Of a stretch of DNA of 7,045 nucleotides, positions 1-5,224 are shown in pieces. Position 1 is the stretch's first letter; each line of letters starts with the position of its first letter. The DNA is taken from the NCBI GenBank assembly GCA_016793185.1, contig JAEUIK010000618.1, positions 1 to 7,045 on the forward strand. The letters run 5' to 3'. Origin of the DNA: Planctomycetaceae bacterium. Lineage in GTDB: Bacteria; Planctomycetota; Planctomycetia; Pirellulales; JAEUIK01. The notes under the pieces were generated by a model. That model was not told the origin of the DNA. It saw only the letters and a list, made by a program, of their open reading frames with translations, and ran no database searches. The position numbers and the translations under genes were made by a program.

Positions 1-1
1 G

Positions 2-1168
2 GCTCGTGATTCGCTGATCGATGTGCCGGAAATGCACATTGGCAAATCGAGCCGTGATCTCTTCACGCCTCAGGCATCAATCACCTTGGGTCGGCGAAAC
101 ACGATCCGCACGGATCGGATCGTCCTCGGCGTCGGAACGATCAACGCCACCATCCAGGGGCGCGCCGACAGTGAATTGCAGCTCGGCGAGCCCAATCGGC
201 GTGTCGACGTGGCGATCGCCTCCGGCGAGCTCGGCGCGACCACCCGCAAGTTCACCTCGGCGCTGGACCTCAGCCGCACCGCCACCACCGCTTGGCTCGG
301 TGACGTCAGCGTCGGCGACGGCCACGCCGACAATCCGCTGGCTCTCACCGGGCGCCTCGCCTTCGGCCCCAACTCGCATATCGAGGCCCGATCGATCACG
401 CTGGCCCAAGGGAACGCCACTGGCATTCTCGAACTCAGCGGTGGCGAGCTCCTGGTCGAGAGGATCGCGCGCGGCGCCGGCGCCGCGCAATTCAAGTGGA
501 CCGGCGGAACGCTCGAGGTTGGGGAGTTCGGCGACGACGACTTCGCCTTCGATCTCGCGAACCTCGGCCAGGGGATCCTCGGAATTCCCGATGTGTCCGG
601 ACTCGCCACGATCCACGGCGACTACTCCCAGGGCCCCCAGGCGACGCTCGAGGTCCACGGCCGCGCGGCGGGCGTCGAGCAAGTGAGCGTCACCGGCAAC
701 GCGACGCTAAGCGGTACGCTCAAGTTGCGGCTGGAGCCCGGCTTCCACCCGGTCGTGGGGGAAACCTTTCTGCTCGTGGCCGCCGCCGGCGTGGGTGGAA
801 CCTTTGACCGCGTCACGGGATTCCTGGCAGGCGACACCTTTCTCCATCCGCTGTACTCGGCGTCGTCGATCGAACTGCGGGCCTATCGCGCCGGCGACGG
901 CAACCTCGACGGCGCGGTCGACGGAGCCGACTACACCCGCTGGTCCGACCATTATCTCACCACGACTCACCAAGGCGTCGCCGCGGGGGATTACAATGGA
1001 GACGGCCTCGTCGACGGCGCCGACTACACCCTGTGGGCCGACCACTTCACCGCCGCGCCGAGCCTGACACTGGCGACGCACGCCGTGCCCGAGCCGAGTT
1101 CGCGGCTCCTGGCCCTGCTGGGGATCGTGCTCGGCGCGGCGGTGAGCCGCGGCCGAGCCCAGTTCTGA
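2..1168 (+). CDS. Secreted dockerin and PEP-CTERM protein, 5' truncated
   Basis: The reading frame is open from the window edge, so the true start lies upstream and the GTG at 23 is not a reliable start. At least 388 residues are visible. Visible residues 1 to about 290 are rich in G, A, T, L and V in short beta-strand-like stretches (for example GNATGILELSGGELLV), as in autotransporter-like or beta-helix exported proteins. Residues about 298-350 hold a dockerin type I-like pair of calcium-binding repeats: GDGNLDGAVDGADYTRW, then DYNGDGLVDGADYTLW. The C-terminus, from residue 362, is a PEP-CTERM tail: VPEP, a hydrophobic stretch (LLALLGIVLGAAV), then an arginine-containing end (SRGRAQF). Such tails are known to direct export and processing by an exosortase. 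The protein is therefore probably secreted or surface-bound; its ligand is not evident. The dockerin-plus-PEP-CTERM pairing is typical of planctomycetes. The C-terminal assignment is secure and the N-terminal fold is inferred. Confidence 0.9.
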   Translation, partial: ARDSLIDVPEMHIGKSSRDLFTPQASITLGRRNTIRTDRIVLGVGTINATIQGRADSELQLGEPNRRVDVAIASGELGATTRKFTSALDLSRTATTAWLGDVSVGDGHADNPLALTGRLAFGPNSHIEARSITLAQGNATGILELSGGELLVERIARGAGAAQFKWTGGTLEVGEFGDDDFAFDLANLGQGILGIPDVSGLATIHGDYSQGPQATLEVHGRAAGVEQVSVTGNATLSGTLKLRLEPGFHPVVGETFLLVAAAGVGGTFDRVTGFLAGDTFLHPLYSASSIELRAYRAGDGNLDGAVDGADYTRWSDHYLTTTHQGVAAGDYNGDGLVDGADYTLWADHFTAAPSLTLATHAVPEPSSRLLALLGIVLGAAVSRGRAQF

Positions 1169-1185
1169 CGGAACCTTCAGCTTCG

Positions 1186-1206
1186 AGTCGCCCCGCGCGA
1201 GCGACT
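1186..1206 (+). terminator. Hairpin after the PEP-CTERM gene, weak terminator candidate
   Basis: AGTCGC (1186-1191) and GCGACT (1201-1206) form a perfect 6-bp inverted repeat around a 9-nt loop, 17 nt after the stop codon. A G-T wobble can extend the stem by one pair. No T-run follows, so it is not a classic intrinsic terminator. It could stabilise the 3' end or be chance in GC-rich DNA. Confidence 0.25.
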
Positions 1207-1230
1207 TACGAAAGAGTCACGCGCTCGATC

Positions 1231-1260
1231 TTGGCACACGCGCGCGTCCGTCACTAGAGT
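1231..1260 (+). promoter_or_regulatory. Sigma70-like promoter for the cytidylate-kinase-like gene
   Basis: TTGGCA (1231-1236) matches 5 of 6 bases of the -35 consensus. After an 18-nt spacer, TAGAGT (1255-1260) matches 4 of 6 of the -10 consensus. Transcription would begin near 1267, leaving a leader of about 100 nt before the ATG at 1371. The preceding gene ends at 1168, so an independent promoter is expected here. TTGGCAC also resembles half of a sigma54 site, but no GC-element follows at the right distance. Confidence 0.5.
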
Positions 1261-1357
1261 GAAACGTAGCGCCCGGCACCGACGTCGCCTCCGCGGCGTC
1301 GCGTGTTTCTCTCGCCGGCAAAGTCCGCAGCGCTCCCGCCCCACCGCGGCGAGCAAC

Positions 1358-1363
1358 AGGAGA
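1358..1363 (+). promoter_or_regulatory. Ribosome binding site AGGAGA
   Basis: AGGAGA lies 7 nt before the ATG at 1371. It selects that ATG over the out-of-frame ATG at 1366, which is only 2 nt away. It is the best Shine-Dalgarno match among the gene starts in this window. Confidence 0.7.
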
Positions 1364-1370
1364 CCATGCC

Positions 1371-2111
1371 ATGTCCAACGAGCAAGCGGAAGGAATTCCG
1401 GAAAGTGTCTCGCATTATCTGCGTGCGGCGGCCTATGCACGCGCACAGCAGCCCCAGGCCACGATCAGGAGCGACCGCGGCGAGCACCTCACCGTCGCGA
1501 TCAGCCGCGAGGCCGGCATCGACGCCGGCGCTTACGCGCGGGCGATCGGACAGCAACTCGGCTGGCCGGTCTGGGATCGTGAGCTGCTGGAATTGATCGC
1601 CGGCCGCCTCGGCTCGCGGGTGAGCGAGCTGGAAACGCTCGACGAGCGCCACATCAGTTGGATCCAGGAATCGCTCGAAGCGTTTCTGTTCTTGCACACC
1701 GTCAATCAGCAGGTCTTCGTGCGGCACCTCTCGGCAACGATGCACGAGCTCGCGCAGCAGGGCAACTGCATCATCGTGGGCCGGGGCGCGCCGCACATCC
1801 TGCCGCCCTGGACGACGCTCAAGGTCCGGCTGGTTGCGCCGCGCGACGAGCGGATCGCCAGCTTCAGCCGTCAACTGGGACTGGCCGATCTCGCGCAGGC
1901 CCAGCGTGAAATGGACAAAATCGACCGCGAACGGACCCGCTTCGTGGCCGAGCACTTCCACAAGGATCCCCGCGACCCGGCCAGTTACGACGTCGTCCTC
2001 AATACTGCGCACTTCAGCCGCGACGAATGCGCGCGACTCGTGATCGACTTCCTGCACGCATTCGCGCATCCGCGGGAGGCGTCAGCCCCGCGGCTGGCGG
2101 TGTCGGCCTGA
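1371..2111 (+). CDS. Cytidylate-kinase-like family protein
   Basis: A 246-residue protein resembling the cytidylate kinase-like family (Pfam Cytidylate_kinase2), P-loop NMP-kinase-fold proteins whose substrate is mostly untested. Residues 1-38 are a variable N-terminal extension. The core starts at TVAISREAG (41-49) and continues with a VWDRELLE motif (67-74, family form YDxELL), GRGAPHILP (137-145), RLVAPRDERI (153-162), a basic helical segment ending DKIDRERTRFVAEHF (182-196), and DPRDPASYDVVLNT (199-212). The order and spacing fit the family. The nucleotide loop is odd: after SREAG it reads IDAGAYAR, where relatives usually have a glycine-rich GSGG-type loop, and there is no GK[ST]. Activity as a CMP kinase is therefore uncertain. 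The start is supported by the AGGAGA site. The gene appears monocistronic, behind its own promoter and convergent with the next gene. This is not the housekeeping Cmk. Confidence 0.85.
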   Translation: MSNEQAEGIPESVSHYLRAAAYARAQQPQATIRSDRGEHLTVAISREAGIDAGAYARAIGQQLGWPVWDRELLELIAGRLGSRVSELETLDERHISWIQESLEAFLFLHTVNQQVFVRHLSATMHELAQQGNCIIVGRGAPHILPPWTTLKVRLVAPRDERIASFSRQLGLADLAQAQREMDKIDRERTRFVAEHFHKDPRDPASYDVVLNTAHFSRDECARLVIDFLHAFAHPREASAPRLAVSA

Positions 2112-2151
2112 GCCGGCCGCGGAACGCCGTGCGCGTGCGGGGCGGAAATCC

Positions 2152-2343
2152 TTACGGCCCGAAGAGCTCGCCCAAGCGGACCGCCAGCCAGGGTACGATT
2201 AGCCAGGCCACCACGGCGGTCAGGAGCAGTAACAGCGCGGCTTTCCGCCAGCTACGCTGCGCCGGCGCGGGTTCATTGGCCCCGTGCCGGCGGAGATTAT
2301 CGCTGCCATTCGCCTGGTAGGGGTTGTCGTGCGCGTTGCCCAT
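2152..2343 (-). CDS. Small single-pass membrane protein, unknown function
   Basis: A 63-residue protein, unrecognised. Residues 1-33 are polar, rich in N, P, A and R (PAPAQRSWRK just before the membrane). Residues about 34-56 form one hydrophobic segment (AALLLLLTAVVAWLIVPWLA), and a short GELFGP tail follows. The arginines and lysine before the segment predict a cytoplasmic N-terminus by the positive-inside rule. Codon third positions are mostly G or C, as in neighbouring genes, which supports real coding. There is no clear Shine-Dalgarno site. A TAAACT hexamer on the minus strand ends 6 nt before the ATG, which would fit a leaderless or very short-leader transcript. It converges with the cytidylate-kinase-like gene and diverges from the gene at 2442. 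Confidence 0.6.
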   Translation of the reverse strand: MGNAHDNPYQANGSDNLRRHGANEPAPAQRSWRKAALLLLLTAVVAWLIVPWLAVRLGELFGP

Positions 2344-2349
2344 CGCTTG

Positions 2350-2355
2350 AGTTTA
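2350..2355 (-). promoter_or_regulatory. -10-like hexamer next to the 63-residue gene
   Basis: On the minus strand TAAACT (4 of 6 matches) ends 6 nt before the ATG at 2343. No convincing -35 box is visible at 16-18 nt. If active, transcription would begin at or next to the start codon. Confidence 0.25.
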
Positions 2356-2428
2356 GCAGTCCGAGTGCCGGAAAACCTCGGCGGGCGACCAGCTCCTTCC
2401 GGCGGTCGCGAAGTCGCCGGCGGGTGCG

Positions 2429-2434
2429 TATACT
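2429..2434 (+). promoter_or_regulatory. -10 box TATACT directly before a start codon
   Basis: TATACT matches 5 of 6 bases of the -10 consensus and ends 7 nt before the ATG at 2442. The transcript would start at or within a base of that ATG. This argues for a leaderless mRNA and against the in-frame GTG at 2424, which lies upstream of the box. There is no good -35 element. Confidence 0.4.
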
Positions 2435-2441
2435 TGCCGGC

Positions 2442-2789
2442 ATGGATACACCTCGCAGTCGCTGGCCCCGGATTCTGATTGTCGTCGCGGTGCTGGCGCT
2501 CGTGAGCGCCATCCTGGTGGGGTCCACGCTCGTCTCCTGGCATCGCGACCGCAGCGCCGCGATCGAGTTTGCCTGTGACGGGACGATTACCTCGTTCAAG
2601 CCGGAGGATGTCTACAATCCTCCGGTGCTGATCGTGCAGAATGCAGATGGCACGCTGGTGACGCTCGAGAGTCGCGCGATCGCGCTGACGGAGCGCGAGG
2701 CCATTTCCGGGGCGCGGATCGTCAAGCAGCGCAACACTCCGGACGCCCAGATCAACGGGGTGCCGCTCACGTTCGTGCGCGATCCGTGA
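2442..2789 (+). CDS. Membrane-anchored small protein, unknown function
   Basis: A 115-residue protein from the ATG at 2442; an in-frame GTG at 2424 would add six residues (MRILAG) but overlaps the TATACT box. A basic N-terminus (MDTPRSRWPR) leads into one transmembrane segment at residues 11-32, followed by WHRDRS and a soluble C-terminal domain of about 80 residues (36-115). Type II anchoring with the domain outside the cytoplasm is likely. The soluble part looks beta-rich, with short alternating hydrophobic stretches such as PVLIVQNADGTLVTLESRAI, and has one cysteine (C45). No catalytic motif or known family was recognised. Codon third positions are strongly G or C, so the gene is probably real. 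It is divergent from the 63-residue membrane protein and convergent with the aminotransferase gene. Confidence 0.7.
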   Translation: MDTPRSRWPRILIVVAVLALVSAILVGSTLVSWHRDRSAAIEFACDGTITSFKPEDVYNPPVLIVQNADGTLVTLESRAIALTEREAISGARIVKQRNTPDAQINGVPLTFVRDP

Positions 2790-2828
2790 CGAACCACCGG
2801 TGCTCGCCCGAACGGCAATGCCAGCTCG

Positions 2829-3983
2829 TCAGCGGGGCTCGCGTTCGATCCGCCGCAGCGCGTCCAGCAGCCGCTCAACGTCGCGCTCGTCGTTGTAGAG
2901 ATGGCACGAGACGCGCACCAGACGCCTCCCCTGCCAGGATTTGACGAGCGCTTCAATCCGATGTTCGTGCCAGAGCCGCTCCTGCAGCGCGTGCGCATCC
3001 CCCGGCGCGATCGGCACCGACACCATCGAGCCATACCAGCCCAGGTCGTCGGCCGTCAGGGGAGGCTGCCGGCCCAATTGCAGCAACTGGCCACGGGCAT
3101 ACTGCGCCAAGGCATGGGTCGAGCTGCGAAACGCTTCGAGGCCGACGTCCCGCTCGAGAAAATCGATCGCGGCGGGAATCGACAAGTTCGCCGACGGATC
3201 GCGGGTGCCCATCCAATCGAACTCCCCCTGCCAGCTCGGCGTGCCACCCGGAGTCTCTCCCCAGCTGATCGCCAGCGGCTGGATCGTCGCCCGCCGCCGT
3301 GGATGCACGTAGCAAAAGCCCGACCCGAACGGGGCGGACAGCCATTTGTGGCAGCTCGCACAATAAAAATCGCAGTCGAGCTCGCGCAGCTCCAAGGGGA
3401 GCATCGCCACGGCATGGGGGCCGTCGATGCAGACGGGCAGTTCGCGGCGCCGGGCTTCGGCGCAGATCTGTCGGGCGGGAAGGATCACCGCGGTCGGGGA
3501 CGAAATATGGCTGAACACCACCAGGCGCGTGCGGTCGGTCACGCCGGCGAATAGCGCGCGAACGACTTCGTCGGGATCCTCCAACGGCAGCGGCAAGGGC
3601 TGGATCACCACTCGGGCCCCGACTCGCTCGCACGTGGTGCGCCAGATCCGCTCGACGGCCCCGTACTCATGGTCGGTCAGCAGGACTTCGTCTCCCGCAC
3701 GCAACTCCACCGCGCGGGCGACGAGATTCATGGCCACCGTGGCGTTGTCGAGCAGCAGGAGATCGGCGGCGGCGCACCCGACGAACTTTGCCAGCCGGTC
3801 GCGCGTCTCTGCCAGGCAGCGCTCCAGACGATGGACGAAGAAATCCATGGGGTCGGATTCGAGCTCGTCGCTCCAACGGCGCTGCGCCTCGCGCACCGCG
3901 TGGGGAGACGGGCCAAACGATCCGTGGTTCAGGTATGTAACGCCCGGCCGCAACGTCCAGGCGGATTTCCAGGGAGAAGCCAT
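2829..3983 (-). CDS. Class V PLP-dependent aminotransferase, isopenicillin-N-epimerase-like
   Basis: A 384-residue fold-type I PLP enzyme and a full-length class V aminotransferase domain. Family motifs appear in order: YLNHGSFGPSP (17-27); NATVAMN (80-86), expected at the phosphate-binding loop; DHEYGAVERIW (104-114); FSHISSPTAVILP (157-169); CIDGPHAV (185-192), with Asp187 placed to contact the PLP pyridine nitrogen; and SCHKWLSAPFGSGF (210-223), with Lys213 as the predicted Schiff-base lysine. The N-terminal NHGSFG and the HKW.SAP.GSGF lysine site are the pattern of the isopenicillin N epimerase/CefD-like and cysteine-desulfurase-related group. No beta-lactam biosynthesis genes are nearby, so the substrate is unknown and the epimerase name is only similarity. 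The ATG at 3983 has a weak GAGG about 11 nt upstream on the minus strand. It seems to be a single-gene unit. Confidence 0.88.
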   Translation of the reverse strand: MASPWKSAWTLRPGVTYLNHGSFGPSPHAVREAQRRWSDELESDPMDFFVHRLERCLAETRDRLAKFVGCAAADLLLLDNATVAMNLVARAVELRAGDEVLLTDHEYGAVERIWRTTCERVGARVVIQPLPLPLEDPDEVVRALFAGVTDRTRLVVFSHISSPTAVILPARQICAEARRRELPVCIDGPHAVAMLPLELRELDCDFYCASCHKWLSAPFGSGFCYVHPRRRATIQPLAISWGETPGGTPSWQGEFDWMGTRDPSANLSIPAAIDFLERDVGLEAFRSSTHALAQYARGQLLQLGRQPPLTADDLGWYGSMVSVPIAPGDAHALQERLWHEHRIEALVKSWQGRRLVRVSCHLYNDERDVERLLDALRRIEREPR

Positions 3984-4018
3984 CTGCGAACGATCCTCAG
4001 GTTGCCCACGTACACGGG

Positions 4019-4035
4019 CGCGCCTGCCGGGCGCG
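4019..4035. repeat. Perfect 6-bp inverted repeat in the divergent intergenic region
   Basis: CGCGCC (4019-4024) and GGCGCG (4030-4035) flank TGCCG. It lies 36 bp upstream of the aminotransferase start and could be an operator or a hairpin in its leader. There is no T-run, so it is not terminator-like. The GC-rich background makes a chance origin possible. Confidence 0.3.
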
Positions 4036-4098
4036 GGAATCTCTCGGCGACTTGCAATTCGCCCCGATCTCCGTTAGTTCTGTTAGGGCGCTCGCGCG

Positions 4099-4169
4099 GC
4101 CCAGGGCCGGCGAGTCGCCTGGGCGACGCATCGGCAACCGGCTGGGAAGCTGGGTTCGCTTCCCCAGCC
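4099..4169 (+). promoter_or_regulatory. Structured leader of the receiver gene with competing hairpins
   Basis: Four inverted repeats overlap here. GCCCAGG (4099-4105) can pair with CCTGGGC (4118-4124), 7 bp. GTCGC (4114-4118) can pair with GCGAC (4123-4127); the two share bases and exclude each other. Downstream, GGCTGGGAAGC (4140-4150) can pair with GCTTCCCCAGCC (4158-4169): 11 bp with one bulged C. Alternatively GCTGGG (4149-4154) pairs with CCCAGC (4163-4168). GCTGGG occurs twice (4141, 4149), which creates the switch. The region ends 45 nt before the ATG at 4215. No known riboswitch class was recognised. A tRNA-like GGTTCGCTTCCC is present, but the tRNA reading was rejected. Confidence 0.4.
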
Positions 4170-4214
4170 CCGCAGCCAAGCCCGCACCAACCCCACCTGC
4201 CTCGCGAGGATCCC

Positions 4215-4616
4215 ATGCCCGAGTTGTCCGACGAGAAGTCACAGGCCTCCCAGGGCAAGCGCATCCTGCTGGTCGACGACGACAACGAGATCATCGAGTC
4301 GATGCGGTTCGCGCTCGAGGCCAAAGGGTACCAGATTCTCGTCGCCCGCGACGGCAATCAAGGGCTGGCCATGGCCGAGCGCGAGGATCCCGACCTGGTG
4401 ATTCTCGACATGATGATGCCCAAGCGGAGCGGATTCCTCGTGCTCGAGAAGCTTCGCCGCTCGCGGCCGATCCCGCTGCGGGTGATCATGATCACCGCCA
4501 ACGAGGGCAGCCGCCATAAAGCCTACGCCGAGATGCTGGGGGTCGACGATTACATTCGCAAGCCGTTCGCGATGGATCGGCTGATGGAAAGTGTCCAGCG
4601 GCTGCTTCCGAATTAA
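4215..4616 (+). CDS. Stand-alone CheY-like response regulator receiver
   Basis: A 133-residue protein: a 15-residue polar N-terminus, then one receiver (REC) domain (16-131), with no DNA-binding or enzymatic output domain. All key residues are present: acidic pair Asp21/Asp22 in LLVDDDNE, phospho-acceptor Asp65 in LVILDMMMP, Thr94 in MITA, and Lys116 in YIRKPF. It should be phosphorylated by a histidine kinase or phosphotransfer protein and act by protein-protein contact; neither partner is in the window. The start is chosen at ATG 4215, 4 nt after GAGGA (4206-4210), because the frame upstream is open but reads as non-domain sequence through the structured leader. The Shine-Dalgarno sits inside a 10-bp palindrome (CCTCGCGAGG, 4200-4209). 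The next gene downstream is 876 bp away, so the receiver is probably transcribed alone. Confidence 0.93.
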   Translation: MPELSDEKSQASQGKRILLVDDDNEIIESMRFALEAKGYQILVARDGNQGLAMAEREDPDLVILDMMMPKRSGFLVLEKLRRSRPIPLRVIMITANEGSRHKAYAEMLGVDDYIRKPFAMDRLMESVQRLLPN

Positions 4617-4665
4617 AGTCTCCTCGTCCCGATTGCCCTCCTCCAGCCCTCCTTCGTCCCCCCCG

Positions 4666-4681
4666 CCGGCCGAGCGGCCGG
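4666..4681 (+). terminator. GC hairpin 50 nt after the receiver gene
   Basis: CCGGCC (4666-4671) and GGCCGG (4676-4681) form a perfect 6-bp stem around GAGC. It is in the right place to end the receiver transcript, but no T-run follows (GCGCAAG). It is at best an atypical terminator or a 3'-end stabiliser. Confidence 0.3.
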
Positions 4682-4715
4682 GCGCAAGAACGCAAGAGTC
4701 GCGCGAGCCCGGGGA

Positions 4716-4737
4716 AAAATTCGGCGGCCGCCCGCCG
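4716..4737 (-). terminator. Intrinsic-terminator-like signal facing the minus strand
   Basis: Read on the minus strand, CGGCGG, a GCGG loop and CCGCCG (4737 down to 4722) are followed at once by AATTTTT. This is a 6-bp all-GC stem plus a run of five T, the classic layout of a rho-independent terminator. No minus-strand protein gene is convincing to the right of it (4738-5492), so it may end a non-coding or antisense transcript. It points away from the receiver gene's own 3' end. Confidence 0.35.
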
Positions 4738-4916
4738 GTCCTGATTCTTGCCGGCCGCTGCGGAAACGAGCTATCCCGCGCCGGCAGAAGCCGGACAGTG
4801 CGCATCGCGCTGCCGTCGCGACGTCGTAATCCGAACACGACGGGCCGGGGGGCGGGCGTTGCCGCACCCCCCCGCAGTCTGCGCGAAAGTCGTTGCTCGA
4901 TCGGAGGTTGCTAGCT

Positions 4917-4937
4917 GCGCCCGGGGCCCCGGGGCGC
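4917..4937. repeat. All-GC inverted repeat
   Basis: A 21-base stretch made only of G and C. Its core, 4920-4933, is a perfect 14-bp palindrome (CCCGGGGCCCCGGG), and flanking GCG and CGC extend it to about 10 bp per arm with one bulged G at 4934. It could form a cruciform or stable hairpin, or be a protein site. Confidence 0.4.
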
Positions 4938-4989
4938 GTGGTCGACGACCGGGCCGCACGAAAGTCGATCTTGCCCCGTTCACCAGGTC

Positions 4990-5016
4990 GAGCGATACTA
5001 TCTCATAGAGCGATAC
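4990..5016. repeat. Two direct copies of GAGCGATAC
   Basis: GAGCGATAC occurs at 4990-4998 and 5008-5016, with start points 18 bp apart. Between them lies TATCTCATA, an AT-rich island in otherwise GC-rich DNA. This is the layout of a direct-repeat operator. A weak plus-strand promoter pair (TTGCCC 4971-4976, 19 nt, TACTAT 4996-5001) overlaps the first copy. Confidence 0.4.
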
Positions 5017-5132
5017 CAGCCGCCGGCGGACTTCCGGGGGCCGAGCGGGGCAATCTGGCCCGATTCCGTTTCACGCCGGGGCCCGCCGCCCGCCCTACTT
5101 TTCCGCAACCACTCGTTCTTTCGCAACTCCTT

Positions 5133-5151
5133 CGGGCTGTCAACGAGCCCG
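5133..5151. repeat. Perfect 6-bp hairpin with 7-nt loop
   Basis: CGGGCT (5133-5138) and AGCCCG (5146-5151) flank GTCAACG. On the minus strand the loop side carries TTGACA (5143 down to 5138), a perfect -35 hexamer. The matching -10 position (AAGAAC after 17 nt) is poor. Confidence 0.3.
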
Positions 5152-5193
5152 TGCGGTGACTTCCGGCCGCCTTCTTTCCCCCGGTCCCAGTCA

Positions 5194-5223
5194 TTGTCGA
5201 GCGTTGTCGCGCGTGGACGCGCG
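5194..5223. repeat. Three tandem decamers, TTGTCGnGCG type
   Basis: TTGTCGAGCG (5194-5203), TTGTCGCGCG (5204-5213) and TGGACGCGCG (5214-5223) follow each other without gaps. Copies 1 and 2 differ at one base; copy 3 matches copy 2 at 8 of 10. A 10-bp period places the units on one face of the helix. The last two units also form a 7-bp inverted repeat (CGCGCGT/ACGCGCG, 5208-5223). Confidence 0.45.
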
Positions 5224-5224
5224 C

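Noticed and set aside
70..682. Open frames on the other strand and in another forward frame across the PEP-CTERM gene
   Set aside because: They are shadows of the dockerin/PEP-CTERM gene; the translations lack any domain or signal.
1231..1246. Sigma54 promoter (TTGGCAC)
   Set aside because: The GC-element TTGCA-type half is missing at the required spacing; the sigma70-like reading with TAGAGT fits better.
1254..2069. A 271-codon minus-strand frame
   Set aside because: It is antisense to the cytidylate-kinase-like gene, which has a ribosome binding site, a promoter and family motifs.
4103..4178. tRNA-like end: GGGTTCGCTTCCCC followed by a CCA at 4176
   Set aside because: The T-loop position expected to be A is C, the T-stem is only partly paired in the canonical register, and no matching 5' acceptor arm or anticodon arm is visible.
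3669..4214. N-terminal extension of the receiver gene in the same frame
   Set aside because: The added residues are antisense to the aminotransferase gene and then run through the structured leader. The receiver domain and a GAGGA site fit the ATG at 4215.
4884..4967. RNase P or SRP RNA suspected from the CGAAAGTCG segments
   Set aside because: The conserved RNase P P4 sequence (GAGGAAAGTCC type) and the SRP GGAAGCAG loop are both absent on either strand.
4591..5159. Several plus-strand frames of 86-107 codons after the receiver gene
   Set aside because: The translations are R, P, A and S rich, overlap one another in different frames and have no start signals; they are typical of GC-rich non-coding DNA.
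4990..5223. CRISPR-like array
   Set aside because: The repeats are only 9-10 bp, in two or three copies with short or no spacers, and no cas genes are nearby.
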